64,000 nt of DNA from Parapedobacter pyrenivorans (GTDB lineage: Bacteria > Bacteroidota > Bacteroidia > Sphingobacteriales > Sphingobacteriaceae): contig NZ_BMER01000006.1 in assembly GCF_014636865.1 (NCBI RefSeq), positions 124,001-188,000 on the forward strand, in the 5' to 3' direction. The position numbers and the translations under genes were made by a program. Shown piece after piece: positions 42,801 through 52,171 of the stretch (position 1 is its first letter; every line of letters begins with the position of its first letter). The notes beneath the pieces were generated by a model. That model ran no database searches. It was given only the letters and a program-made list of their open reading frames with translations, and was not told the DNA's origin.

Positions 42801-44120
42801 CTATATATAAATATCCAATATCAAGACACCAACGAGCCCCACAACGGAAACAATACTCTCCATGAGCGACCACGATAAAATGGTATCGCGAATACTAAGG
42901 CCGAAATATTCCTTAAACATCCAAAAGCCGGTATCGTTGACGTGAGAGAACATGAGTGAACCTGCCCCCGTGGCGAGTACCATCAGCTCAGGGCTGGTAT
43001 TGGTCGACCCGATAAGTGGCAATACGATGCCGGCGGCCATGAGCCCTGCCACAGTCGCCGAGCCAAGCGCCACCCGGATAACAGCCGCAATGGCCCATAC
43101 CAAAATCAAGGGCGAAAAAGAGAGCTTGCCTGCCCATTCCGCTATATGATCACCTACCCCGCTATCTACCAATACTTCCTTAAACGATCCGGCAGCACCT
43201 ATGATCAACAGAATCATCGCAATGCTACGCACCGAATCTTCCAAGTTATCCATAACGACTTTCATCGTTTTTCCGCGTGCAATGCCCATAGTGTAGACGG
43301 CGACAAACACCGAGATCAGCAACGCAATGGCGGGATTTCCTATGAACGACACGATAGCCGCTGGTCGAGAATCGGTTGGGAGAATAAGTAGTAATGATGA
43401 AGAAAAGGCAATGAGCAATACCGGAAGCAATCCGGTAAATAGGCTGATCCAAAAACCGGGGCTTTCTGCGTCGGCCGGCATCTCCACATTCACAAATTGG
43501 GCTGGTGGATTCGGACGGATGCCTTTCAATGTCCAGGAAAAGACGACACCTCCCAGGATAATTGCCGGAATCGCAACCGCAATCCCATAGATCAGGGTGA
43601 GCCCCATGTCCGCATGATACAACGTACCAATAGCAGTTGGCCCCGGATGCGGGGGTAAATAACCGTGTGTCACAGACAACGATGCCAGCATGGGCAGTCC
43701 GACGTAAATAAGCGGTAATCGAGTCTGTGCTGCAATTGCAAAGACAAAGGGTACCAAAATGACAAAGCCTACATTATAGAACATTGGAATACCAACCGCA
43801 AACCCAATAATCACGACCGCCCACTGTACGTTCTTCCGACCGAATGCGTTAATCAGGCGCGTAGAAATTCGGTGCACACCGCCCCCGTCGGCAATCAGTC
43901 TGCCAAGCATCACGCCAAACCCCAATATCATGGTGAGCGAACCTAACGTACTCCCCATTCCCTTTTCGATGGAATTAACTACATCCGAGGCAGGCATACC
44001 CAAGGCCACCCCGACAGCCAAAGAAGTAATAATGAGTGAAAAAAAAGCACTCAGTTTGAATACAATAACAAGAAGCAACAGCAATAACACCCCACATGCA
44101 ACAATAATGATAGGTACCAT
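42801..44120 (-). CDS. gntT: Gluconate:proton symporter (GntP family permease)
   Basis: 439 residues with 12-14 hydrophobic helices typical of the GntP family. Conserved parts are 'MVPIIIVACGVLLLLLLVIVF' at the N-terminus (first 20 residues), 'GMGSTLGSLTMILGFGVMLGRL', 'VTHGYLPPHPGPTAIGTLYHAD' and the C-terminal 'MLIDSG'-like 'SLMFSHVNDTGFWMFKEYFGLS'. The protein imports gluconate or a related sugar acid with protons. The gene follows gluconokinase on the same strand (31 bases), so the two make an uptake and phosphorylation module for gluconate. Confidence 0.94.
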   Translation of the reverse strand: MVPIIIVACGVLLLLLLVIVFKLSAFFSLIITSLAVGVALGMPASDVVNSIEKGMGSTLGSLTMILGFGVMLGRLIADGGGVHRISTRLINAFGRKNVQWAVVIIGFAVGIPMFYNVGFVILVPFVFAIAAQTRLPLIYVGLPMLASLSVTHGYLPPHPGPTAIGTLYHADMGLTLIYGIAVAIPAIILGGVVFSWTLKGIRPNPPAQFVNVEMPADAESPGFWISLFTGLLPVLLIAFSSSLLLILPTDSRPAAIVSFIGNPAIALLISVFVAVYTMGIARGKTMKVVMDNLEDSVRSIAMILLIIGAAGSFKEVLVDSGVGDHIAEWAGKLSFSPLILVWAIAAVIRVALGSATVAGLMAAGIVLPLIGSTNTSPELMVLATGAGSLMFSHVNDTGFWMFKEYFGLSIRDTILSWSLMESIVSVVGLVGVLILDIYI

Positions 44121-44150
44121 CTTTTTTAATTGGTTTATTAATATGATCGA

Positions 44151-45641
44151 TTAAAACTCATCCTTGATCTTGTCATATAGCCGGCCAAACCGGTCAAAAT
44201 TTTCCATATAAACGGAATATACTGCCGGATTGGGGTCATATCGATCCTGCTCCGACTTATGCGCTAGTGCATCGAAATCCGAAATCTTGCCCAAGGCCTT
44301 TAGCGCAACGATATAGGCACCCTTAGCGGCATCTTCCACACTTTCTTCCCGCACCAGTACCTGTCTATTAAAAACATCCGCTAGCAATTGTACCCAAAGC
44401 GAGGATCGGGCAAACCCACCATTGGCATGGATAACTTTAATCGGACCTGCGATCTCTTCCAATACCTTTCCTACGCTATACATTCCGTATATGACGCCCT
44501 CAAATACGGCTCTTGTAAAATGAGCCTTCCGGTGGTGCATCTGTACGCCAAAAAACATGCCTTTCGCTTTCGCATTCCAATGCGGGGCACGTTCGCCTGC
44601 GAGATAGGGCAAGAAAACCAACCCCTCGGCACCGGCGGGCACTGTGGATGCATCATTGGCAAGTAACTCAAAAGCTGTCGCTTGGGGTACACCGGCAGGG
44701 CCGAAATTCTCGCCATACCAACGGAGCGCCACTCCACCGCTATTCACTGCTCCCCCCAAAACAAACAGGTTGTCTGTGAGCGCGTAGCAGAACGTTCGGG
44801 CTTGTTGATCGGTTACGGGATGGTTAGACATCATCCGTATCGCCCCGCTTGTACCGATGCTAACCGTGGCTTCTCCTGCCCCCACGGCGTGTGCACCCAA
44901 ATTAGCCAAGCAACCGTCACTGCCGCCCACAATAAACGGCGTATCCACTGGAATGCCCATATCGTCAGCATAGCGCTTGGTTAAACCCGACAACGTATAG
45001 GTAATGGGTACCGGTTCGGAAAGCTGCATCGATGAAATGCCCGCCAAATCGAGGGCTGGGGCATGCCACTGGAAAGCATAGATATCAAAAAGGCCTGTTG
45101 CGGAGGCAATGGATTCATCCACCAGATAACGACCGAATAACCTCAAGAACACATATTCCTTGATGGATATAAATTTTTGTGCTTTTGAAAAAATAATGGG
45201 GAGGTGGGTTCGTATCCAGCACAATTTACAGAGCGGCGACATCGGATGAATAGGTGTACCGGTTTTCAAATAGATGCCAATCCCATGGGGCGTACCTTTT
45301 AACCGAGTTGCAAAGGATTCGCTACGCGTATCGGCCCATGTGATGCAGTTCGTCAGTGGCTGGTCTTGCCTATCCATGGCGATGAGGCCATGCATGGCAC
45401 TGCTGAAACCAACACCCAATAGCTGGGTACCCACAGCGCCTTTCTTTACCGTTTGGACTACCCGGGCAATGGATTCGACCACGGCTGACAACAACACATT
45501 GGGATCCTGCTCAAAATGACCCGGTTGCGGGTTAAGTAGCGAATAACTAACGTGGTATTCGGCAATAATGCTACCGGCCAAGCGAAAAGCAATTGCCTTG
45601 GTACCCGACGTACCGATATCCACACCGATGATATAGTCCAT
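44151..45641 (-). CDS. gntK: Gluconokinase (FGGY carbohydrate kinase)
   Basis: 496 residues of the FGGY family: 'IGVDIGTSGTKAIAFRL' (phosphate loop 1), 'SAMHGLIAMDRQDQPL', 'ITWADTRSE', 'FIVGGSDGCLANLGAHAVG' and 'VSIGTSGAIRMMS' (adenosine/phosphate 2), and 'GGFARSSLWVQLLADVF'. It phosphorylates gluconate to 6-phosphogluconate for the pentose phosphate or Entner-Doudoroff pathway. The link with GntP immediately downstream makes gluconate the likely substrate rather than xylulose. A TATATTTG box lies at 45694-45701. Confidence 0.92.
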   Translation of the reverse strand: MDYIIGVDIGTSGTKAIAFRLAGSIIAEYHVSYSLLNPQPGHFEQDPNVLLSAVVESIARVVQTVKKGAVGTQLLGVGFSSAMHGLIAMDRQDQPLTNCITWADTRSESFATRLKGTPHGIGIYLKTGTPIHPMSPLCKLCWIRTHLPIIFSKAQKFISIKEYVFLRLFGRYLVDESIASATGLFDIYAFQWHAPALDLAGISSMQLSEPVPITYTLSGLTKRYADDMGIPVDTPFIVGGSDGCLANLGAHAVGAGEATVSIGTSGAIRMMSNHPVTDQQARTFCYALTDNLFVLGGAVNSGGVALRWYGENFGPAGVPQATAFELLANDASTVPAGAEGLVFLPYLAGERAPHWNAKAKGMFFGVQMHHRKAHFTRAVFEGVIYGMYSVGKVLEEIAGPIKVIHANGGFARSSLWVQLLADVFNRQVLVREESVEDAAKGAYIVALKALGKISDFDALAHKSEQDRYDPNPAVYSVYMENFDRFGRLYDKIKDEF

Positions 45642-45693
45642 GAATGTAATCAGCTCTAATTGGAAAGATGGAAGTAAAACACCTTAGCAGCCA

Positions 45694-45701
45694 CAAATAT
45701 A
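45694..45701 (-). promoter_or_regulatory. -7 promoter box for the gluconate operon
   Basis: The minus strand reads TATATTTG, an exact TAnnTTTG match, 52 bases before the gluconokinase ATG at 45641. The -33 element is not clear. Confidence 0.45.
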
Positions 45702-45763
45702 GAAAAATGCGCAACTTCTATCTTTTTTCCTTAACATTGCATGATTCAACACCAACTAAAGGA

Positions 45764-46297
45764 ATGTGGAAATTCGGTTGTTTACTGGTTACATTGTTTT
45801 TTTCTGGATTGTTGCACGCGCAGCACAGCAACGGCATTGACCATTTCATCGTTAAGGAAAACCTCATCAAAAACGGTAAATTGGCCATCATCGCTACAGA
45901 TGCCGACGAGAATCCGACGGACTCTATATCAGGAAGCTATCAATTTATCATCAACGGTTTCAATCAGGAATTGAAATTCCATGAGGGTGTGGCCATAACC
46001 CCAAATGCCATCGAAGCTTCAGCATTCGTATTCATTAAACATCGCAACCAACGAGGCTCCCAAGGGCGGCTATATTATGTACTGAAAAATGACACCGGAC
46101 TAAAGCCCATTGCCATCAATTGGTACTACCTCATCCTTATCCCGGCAGTGATCCTGCTGGTCGCTTACCTTTTCAAACGGCTAATGGTATTGGCAATCGT
46201 GATTCTGATCGGTCTTTTTATCTACAATTATAGTAAGGGGTTGGATCTTGAAAGTATTTTTGAAACGATTACGCATGGGATAAAGGGGTTGATTTGA
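45764..46297 (+). CDS. Exported protein with two C-terminal membrane helices, unknown
   Basis: 177 residues from the ATG at 45764 (MWKFGCLLVTLFFSGLLHAQ, a signal peptide with Ala-x-Ala-like end). The exported domain of about 100 residues, with 'FIINGFNQELKFHEGVAITP', precedes two adjacent hydrophobic segments at about 119-137 ('YYLILIPAVILLVAYLF') and 140-155 ('MVLAIVILIGLFIYNY'). No known family was identified. It lies between the gluconate operon and the TamL-like gene on the opposite strand to both, so no partner is suggested by order. The upstream in-frame ATG at 45668 would add 32 residues without signal. Confidence 0.7.
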   Translation: MWKFGCLLVTLFFSGLLHAQHSNGIDHFIVKENLIKNGKLAIIATDADENPTDSISGSYQFIINGFNQELKFHEGVAITPNAIEASAFVFIKHRNQRGSQGRLYYVLKNDTGLKPIAINWYYLILIPAVILLVAYLFKRLMVLAIVILIGLFIYNYSKGLDLESIFETITHGIKGLI

Positions 46298-46327
46298 GGA
46301 TTAAAAATCAATCTACATATCTTCAAA

Positions 46328-48676
46328 TCAAAAAGGCATCCCAATACCGAAGTTATACTGAATGAAATTATAACGGTCAGGTGCGTTGGTAATGCGATAT
46401 CGTTCTTTAAATTCCCGGCTATTGAAAAATTCGGAAATCACCCATTGTTTTGCACCATTGAACTGCGGGTCGCGTACCTTCATCCCCGCATCCAGCCTGA
46501 TAACGAAATAATCCAGGTCAAACCGTAGTCCCGCACCTGCGCCGACCGCCAACTGCCCGAGGAAGCGATTAAATTTAAACTCACCGCCGGGATTCAGCTC
46601 ATTTTCGTCGATCCGCCAGATATTGCCGAAATCGATAAATGTCGCCGCTTTCAACTTTGCACCAAATATATCATTCACCAGCTTAAAACGATACTCCGCA
46701 TTTCCTTCCAGCTTAATTTCTCCGAGCTGATCGAGATTGCGGAAATTGAGGCGCAAACCGGGGTCAAGCACTTCCCGGTTGTAATTACCGGGGCCCAACG
46801 TGCGGGCCTGCCATGCGCGGATACCGTTCATACCGCCACCGAAGAAACTTTTCTCAAAGATCAGCAAACTCGAGTTATTACCATACGGCAAAGCAACGCC
46901 TGGATTGAGCCGTAAAACCAATTGCCTATCTCCCCCTAGGTGCCGATAATACCGTAAGTCCGTTTCAACCTTTGCATATTGCAAGTAAGGCACGCCCAAC
47001 ACCTCTTTCTCGCCATCTACATTTCGTTTGAAATCAATAACCTGACTGGCTAATCCCAACAGGTTGCCGCTCAAATCCAATGCACCTCTAAAATACAAAA
47101 AGTCCTCCAGCCGGGATAACCTAACGGCATTCACGGTATAAGCATATTGGGAGCCCAGCCCAAAATAAGCCCTGTTGTTGCTGCGTACATAAAGCAGAAA
47201 TCCTTGGTCGACCAGCCGTTGTGCAAATTCGCTGTTCAACCTTCCGTACCGGTATTCCAAAACGATCGGGGTAAGATTATGCTGTTTATAGCGCGTGTCA
47301 AACCAATTGTATGACAGCGTGCCACTAAAATATCGGTTAGAGTAAGTTTGAAACTGATCGAATGCCTGTAAATTGGCCGAAAAAACCGTTCGGGGCAAAC
47401 CGCTTCTGCCGACAGGCGGAACCGCGAATGGCGTAATCAGTCTCGGCACGGTGATGTTAATACCCACTTGGAAATCATTGTTGAATACCCGATCTAGCAG
47501 GTTACCCGGTAAACGTGAGTCAAACAACACCCCATAACGCAGCTTCACTTCCAATTGTTCCAGACCACCGAAAAGGTCGCGATGGGTAAAGGTATTTCCA
47601 ATATTGAAGCCGCTCATCCCTGCATTGAAGGTGTATTCGCCTTCGATCTGATTGCCCATATAGGGTCGTGTCACCAATTCATAATGTACTTTTAGCCGGT
47701 TAGAATCCGGCTTATCGTAGCTTATTTTTACGCTGCGGAAACCATTTAGTTCATAGAGCCGATCATAGGTAAGATTTTCCATATCGACATTATAGCGATC
47801 TCCCTGGCGATGGAAAAGGTAACGAGCAATGGGTGCCGCACGGAAACGCCCTGTGTAATCTTGGAAATACAAACCATCGGTCAACCGGGTTTCCTTCGGC
47901 ACCGGCCGATTAAGGTCGGGCCGATCATGCCGGATGGTCACGAAACTGCTGTCTATCGTAAACTTGGTATGCACGGTCTGACCTTCGGGATTATCGACAA
48001 AAAGCCGGATATCCGCTTGGTTGCTGCGAAGGCTTGAATCGACGTCCACCCGCATATATTGCCGCAAATACTCGTAATACCCCTGTTGACGCATGAGGTG
48101 ATACACACGTTCACGTTCGGCCACCAATGAATCCGCGTCATAACGCGCACCGGGTTTGATTTTAGTGAAACGGCTCCGCTCCTCATTGTACAGCTGTTCC
48201 AACTGCGGATCGGCTATATCCACATCCACTTTACGCAAGGTAAACGGTTCTCCCGGCACTACATGGAAATAAATATGCGCCCGCCGCTGCTTCAGGGTAA
48301 TCTCGTGGTTTACCGTTGTGTTGAAATAGCCCTTGGATATCAGGTAGCGACTGATTTGCTGGGTGGAAAAATCAACCAATGTGCTATCCAAAAGATGTGG
48401 TGGTTCGCCCACGTTACGGATATTCTGGGTGCGGTAACGCCCCTTACGCGCGTTGGCCAGGTTATAGATAAATAGATTAATGCGCGAATTAGGGCGGATA
48501 TCCGGTGGAATGTAAGCTTTTGCTTGTTCGGCAAATTGAGGATCAATCCCGCTAATTTCCACTTTGGCCACCAAAGCCTGTCCATCTTCCAATAAGCGGG
48601 TAGAACGACAGGATGAGAATAATACCAACAAAAGCATTATACTTGCATAGGCAAAAACACAGTTCCGTTTAACCAT
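46328..48676 (-). CDS. TamL-like lipoprotein BamA/TamA-family outer membrane protein
   Basis: 782 residues from the ATG at 48674-48676 (MVKRNCVFAYASIMLLLVLF, then SSC lipobox). The lipid-modified N-terminus, 'ISGIDPQFAEQAKAYIPPD', POTRA-type domains (about 50-320) and a C-terminal 16-stranded barrel ('LGPGNYNREVLDPGLRLNFRN', 'LGGDRQLVLRLNPGVALPYG', 'NFGIGMPF' end) are visible. TamL is a lipidated TamA analogue typical of Bacteroidota; it works with a TamB-like protein in outer membrane assembly. The start codon is 5 bases from that of the divergent RNA methyltransferase. Confidence 0.9.
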   Translation of the reverse strand: MVKRNCVFAYASIMLLLVLFSSCRSTRLLEDGQALVAKVEISGIDPQFAEQAKAYIPPDIRPNSRINLFIYNLANARKGRYRTQNIRNVGEPPHLLDSTLVDFSTQQISRYLISKGYFNTTVNHEITLKQRRAHIYFHVVPGEPFTLRKVDVDIADPQLEQLYNEERSRFTKIKPGARYDADSLVAERERVYHLMRQQGYYEYLRQYMRVDVDSSLRSNQADIRLFVDNPEGQTVHTKFTIDSSFVTIRHDRPDLNRPVPKETRLTDGLYFQDYTGRFRAAPIARYLFHRQGDRYNVDMENLTYDRLYELNGFRSVKISYDKPDSNRLKVHYELVTRPYMGNQIEGEYTFNAGMSGFNIGNTFTHRDLFGGLEQLEVKLRYGVLFDSRLPGNLLDRVFNNDFQVGINITVPRLITPFAVPPVGRSGLPRTVFSANLQAFDQFQTYSNRYFSGTLSYNWFDTRYKQHNLTPIVLEYRYGRLNSEFAQRLVDQGFLLYVRSNNRAYFGLGSQYAYTVNAVRLSRLEDFLYFRGALDLSGNLLGLASQVIDFKRNVDGEKEVLGVPYLQYAKVETDLRYYRHLGGDRQLVLRLNPGVALPYGNNSSLLIFEKSFFGGGMNGIRAWQARTLGPGNYNREVLDPGLRLNFRNLDQLGEIKLEGNAEYRFKLVNDIFGAKLKAATFIDFGNIWRIDENELNPGGEFKFNRFLGQLAVGAGAGLRFDLDYFVIRLDAGMKVRDPQFNGAKQWVISEFFNSREFKERYRITNAPDRYNFIQYNFGIGMPF

Positions 48677-48681
48677 TGACA

Positions 48682-49464
48682 ATGCTTTCAAAACTGCAAA
48701 TCCGTACGATCACGTCGCTCCATCATAAAAAATTCCGTAGAGAACATGGATTGTTTATTGTAGAAGGCATTAAATCCGTTATGGAATTCGTTCATTCCGA
48801 CTATATTGTACAACATGTCTTTTATACCGCCCAAGCGGCCGCAAAATTCGTCAAAATACCTCAAAATATAAAATCGGATGAAATCAGCGAACAGGAACTG
48901 ATACGTATCAGTTCCCTGAAAGCACCACAAGGTGTTCTGGCGCTGGTATCTATCCCCTCCTATCCGGCACTTAGAAGTAATGCATTGAGCGGAGATTTCA
49001 CGTTAGTCCTCGATGACATACAGGATCCGGGCAACCTCGGCACCATCATTCGCACTGCAGAATGGTTCGGGTTCAAGCGCGTCGTGTGCTCGGCAGGAAC
49101 AGTGGATACTTACAATCCCAAAGTTGTGCAAGCAAGCATGGGATCCCTCGCCCGGATGGAGATCCATTATACCGATATAGCCGAACTGATCGCACATACA
49201 CCTTTGCCGGTTTTTGGAGCCGTTCTTGAGGGCATGCCCATTTATGAGACTGATTTTGGTCATGAAGGGCTAATCATATTGGGCAATGAGGGTAGTGGCA
49301 TCAATGCAGCCATATTACCTCACCTCAAACATCGCGTTACAATTCCCCGTGTAGGTAGAGCTGAATCGCTCAACGTCGCTGTTTCCGCAGCGCTCTTCTG
49401 TGCGGAACTGGCAAGAAAAAGAAACCGGGAGGGCGATAACTCACCTGTGTCAACGGATTTGTGA
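48682..49464 (+). CDS. TrmH/SpoU-type RNA 2'-O-methyltransferase
   Basis: 261 residues from the ATG at 48682 (MLSKLQIRTITSLHHKKFRR). The N-terminal RNA-binding part ends in 'HGLFIVEGIKSVMEF'; the knotted SPOUT domain follows with 'LVLDDIQDPGNLGTIIRTAEWFGFKRVV', 'YNPKVVQASMGSLARM' and the SAM-binding 'LIILGNEGSGINAAILP' and 'IPRVGRAESLNVAVSAAL' motifs. It methylates a ribose in rRNA or tRNA; the site is unknown. It is divergent from the TamL-like gene and is followed by an SDR gene after 37 bases. Confidence 0.94.
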   Translation: MLSKLQIRTITSLHHKKFRREHGLFIVEGIKSVMEFVHSDYIVQHVFYTAQAAAKFVKIPQNIKSDEISEQELIRISSLKAPQGVLALVSIPSYPALRSNALSGDFTLVLDDIQDPGNLGTIIRTAEWFGFKRVVCSAGTVDTYNPKVVQASMGSLARMEIHYTDIAELIAHTPLPVFGAVLEGMPIYETDFGHEGLIILGNEGSGINAAILPHLKHRVTIPRVGRAESLNVAVSAALFCAELARKRNREGDNSPVSTDL

Positions 49465-49501
49465 AGATGATTACAAGGAAATTGTCGTATTTTTACCGAC
49501 G

Positions 49502-50290
49502 ATGAGCAGAACGTATGCATTAATAACGGGGGCTAGCCAGGGCCTAGGTAAAGCCTTTGCTCTAGAATTAGCCAAGAGGCAAATAAGTACCATCCTGATC
49601 AGTCTGCCCGGGGAAGGCCTAGATGTCGTGGCATCTCAAGTGGAAGCATTGGGGCAGGAAGCACATTGCTATGAAACAGATCTTACCCAAAAGGAGAATA
49701 TTGTAGCATTGTCTGCCTGGGTCAACCTGCATTTTCCGCTAAGCATTTTGATCAACAATGCCGGATGCGGGGGTACGCAGCCTTTTCAGGATGTCAGTCT
49801 GGATTATCTTGATCGCATCATCCAGCTCAATGTTAAAGCCACTTCATTGCTCACCCATCAGTTACTGCCCAATCTGATAAAACGCGATAAAGCGTATGTG
49901 CTCAATGTGGGTAGCGTGGCTGCTTACAGTCCCATTGGATACAAAACAGCCTACCCAGCTTCCAAAGCATATGTGCACAGCTTCACACGGGGGCTGTACC
50001 AAGAATTCGCGGACAGTAACATATTCTTCAGTGTGGTCAATCCTGGACCGATGATGACCAATGCCGATTCTTCGGCGCGTTTACAGCAACAGGGGTTCTT
50101 TGCCACAATGGGACTGCTTACCCCCGAGCAGGTTGCGGCAATATCCATCCGGCAGCTCTTCAGGCGGGACACGCTCATCATGCTCAATTGGGTAAACAAG
50201 CTAACTTGGATAGTTATGAAATTCCTTCCGGTATATATCCGACTTCCACTGCTGACCAACGCCATAAAAAAGGAGATTAAGCGCGCATGA
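49502..50290 (+). CDS. Short-chain dehydrogenase/reductase, first of an SDR-epimerase pair
   Basis: 262 residues from the ATG at 49502 (MSRTYALITGASQGLGKAFA). An earlier ATG at 49400 lies inside the methyltransferase gene. The core shows TGASQGLGKAF, 'INNAGCGGTQPF', a Ser in 'NVGSVAAYSPIG' and YxxxK in 'TAYPASKAYVHSF'. The C-terminus is hydrophobic ('WIVMKFLPVYIRLPLL'), which would anchor it to the inner membrane, as in the 11-beta-HSD/DltE-like SDRs that act on lipids. Its stop overlaps the start of the next gene by ATGA, so the two are coupled. Confidence 0.9.
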   Translation: MSRTYALITGASQGLGKAFALELAKRQISTILISLPGEGLDVVASQVEALGQEAHCYETDLTQKENIVALSAWVNLHFPLSILINNAGCGGTQPFQDVSLDYLDRIIQLNVKATSLLTHQLLPNLIKRDKAYVLNVGSVAAYSPIGYKTAYPASKAYVHSFTRGLYQEFADSNIFFSVVNPGPMMTNADSSARLQQQGFFATMGLLTPEQVAAISIRQLFRRDTLIMLNWVNKLTWIVMKFLPVYIRLPLLTNAIKKEIKRA

Positions 50291-51267
50291 AGGTATTGGT
50301 CACCGGCGCAAATGGCCTCTTGGCCACGAACACAATCGTCGCGCTCCTGTCCCGCGGCTACCAGGTAAAAGGGCTCATCCGCGACACTAAAAAATTCCTC
50401 TTACCACAACAAAACAGCCTTGAATTGGTCGTCGGAGACATTACCGATGCGAAATCGCTGGATCGAGCCTTAGCAGACTGCGATTACATCATCCATTGCG
50501 CGGCTACCACCGATCAAAACCTACTGCACTACGATGACTATCATCGCATCAATGTAACAGGCACCGAAAACATCATCCAAGCTGCGTTGAAACATCAGGT
50601 TAAAAAGATTGTGTATGTGGGTACTGCCAATACCTTTGGCTATGGCACATTGCCAGCACCGGGTAATGAAAGCCTACCGGCGAAACCCCCGTTTACCAAA
50701 GCGTGGTATGCTAAAAGTAAGCTAGAAGGACAATACCGGGCTTTGGCCATGGCAGATAAGATAGCGGTTACCATAGTAAGTCCCACATTCATGATCGGTC
50801 CATATGACGGAAAACCCAGCTCGGGCACCATCATCCGCATGGGTTATGCCAAAAAGTTAGTATTTTACCCTCCCGGCGGTAAAAATTTTGTAAACGTGGA
50901 AGACGCTGCGAATGGGGTGACGAATGCCCTGGAGAAAGGCAAAAATGGCGAGGCTTACCTCTTGGCTGGTGACAACCTCACTTACCGTCAGTTTTTCGAA
51001 AAACTAAACGAACAAACAAGCCAACGCACCATACTCATCCCTATACCAGCACTGGTTTTGTTAGCTGCGGGTTATATCGGTGATTTTTTCCGTGCGCTCG
51101 GCCTAAAAACACCCCTTTCGTCTACCAACATGAAAATACTCTGCGTGAAGAATTTTTACTCCAATCAAAAAGCGCAACAAGAATTAGACATCACCTTTCA
51201 GCCCATCGAAAACGGTATCTGCAAAGCCATCACATGGTTCAAAGCCCATCAAATGCTTCGTCACTGA
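50287..51267 (+). CDS. NAD-dependent epimerase/dehydratase (HpnA/dihydroflavonol reductase-like extended SDR)
   Basis: 326 residues of the extended SDR family. It opens 'MKVLVTGANGLLATNTIVALL' (Rossmann), with 'YIIHCAATTDQNLL', 'KIVYVGTANTFGYG' and the YxxxK in 'TKAWYAKSKLEG'. It resembles the HpnA/3-beta-hydroxysteroid dehydrogenase-like group, so a ketone or alcohol on a lipid or terpenoid is a likely substrate, but this is not certain. The ATG lies in the ATGA overlap with the upstream SDR. Converges with Ku after 8 bases. Confidence 0.9.
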   Translation: MKVLVTGANGLLATNTIVALLSRGYQVKGLIRDTKKFLLPQQNSLELVVGDITDAKSLDRALADCDYIIHCAATTDQNLLHYDDYHRINVTGTENIIQAALKHQVKKIVYVGTANTFGYGTLPAPGNESLPAKPPFTKAWYAKSKLEGQYRALAMADKIAVTIVSPTFMIGPYDGKPSSGTIIRMGYAKKLVFYPPGGKNFVNVEDAANGVTNALEKGKNGEAYLLAGDNLTYRQFFEKLNEQTSQRTILIPIPALVLLAAGYIGDFFRALGLKTPLSSTNMKILCVKNFYSNQKAQQELDITFQPIENGICKAITWFKAHQMLRH

Positions 51268-51275
51268 TGCCCGTT

Positions 51276-52031
51276 TTATGCCAAACTTGCTTTCAACTGC
51301 TCCAGCAAGTCGGTCGATGTTGTGGCTTTCACTTTCAGCTTCCTTAAGGTAGGGCGTTTTCCTTTCGCTTTCGCACGGATTATCTTCATCAACTCTTTGC
51401 CATACTCATCTTTGTATTGCGCGATGTTGAACTCACCGGTATGCTGCTTGATTAATTGAACGGCCATATCCATCTCTTGTTTCGCAATTTTCATTCCCGA
51501 AGGAATGTTCAATTCATCTGTATTCCTCACCTGCTCATGAAACCTGAGTTTGTTGAGCATCAATACTCCTTCATATGGCCTAATGATGGCAAGATTTTCC
51601 GTATTTCGCATCACGAAAGTAGACAGACCGGCCATTTTTGTCCGTTCTAGTGCTTTGAGCAACAGAAGGTAAACCCTTTCCCCGCCTTTTTGCGGCTGGA
51701 GATAGTAAGGTGTCTCAAAATAGACGCTTTCAATATCAGCCTCTTTCACGAACAACTGTAAGTTTATCATTTTGGTTTTCTCCGGACTGGCTTCTTCAAA
51801 ATCGGCATCCTCCAGTACAATGTAATTGTCCTTCAATAGAAAACCCTTCACAATATTATCCCAATTAACTTCCTTCCCTGTTTGTTCATTGACGCGCTTA
51901 TACCGTATGCGGGATCGGTCTTTCCGATCAAGCATATCAAAGTCGGGTCGACTATCCACCGTGGCACTGAATAGTTTTACAGGTATATTGACTAATCCGA
52001 ATCCAATCGCCCCTGTCCATATTGCTCTCAT
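51276..52031 (-). CDS. ku: Non-homologous end-joining protein Ku
   Basis: 251 residues forming the bacterial Ku core: 'MRAIWTGAIGFGLVNIPVKLFSAT', 'RIRYKRVNEQTGKEVNWDNIVKGF', 'DYEEAS'-like 'DADFEEASPEKTKMINLQLF', 'YFETPYYLQPQKGGERVYLLLLKAL', and 'FVMRNTENLAIIRPYEGVLMLNKLRF' (given in parts). Homodimeric Ku encircles DNA ends and recruits LigD. No LigD or other ligase gene lies in this window, so its partner is elsewhere. It is divergent from the RetSat-like gene and converges with the extended SDR. Confidence 0.95.
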   Translation of the reverse strand: MRAIWTGAIGFGLVNIPVKLFSATVDSRPDFDMLDRKDRSRIRYKRVNEQTGKEVNWDNIVKGFLLKDNYIVLEDADFEEASPEKTKMINLQLFVKEADIESVYFETPYYLQPQKGGERVYLLLLKALERTKMAGLSTFVMRNTENLAIIRPYEGVLMLNKLRFHEQVRNTDELNIPSGMKIAKQEMDMAVQLIKQHTGEFNIAQYKDEYGKELMKIIRAKAKGKRPTLRKLKVKATTSTDLLEQLKASLA

Positions 52032-52171
52032 ATATTAACCGATTTTTTGTAGAAAACAATGCAAGATCGATTTTGTTGCTTGGAATTGAGTATAATCGCA
52101 CAGCTCAATTTATGTTGATGGATTCCGGTCGTAGTGGCGTTATTTCGACAAATCGTTATCTTTACCACAAA

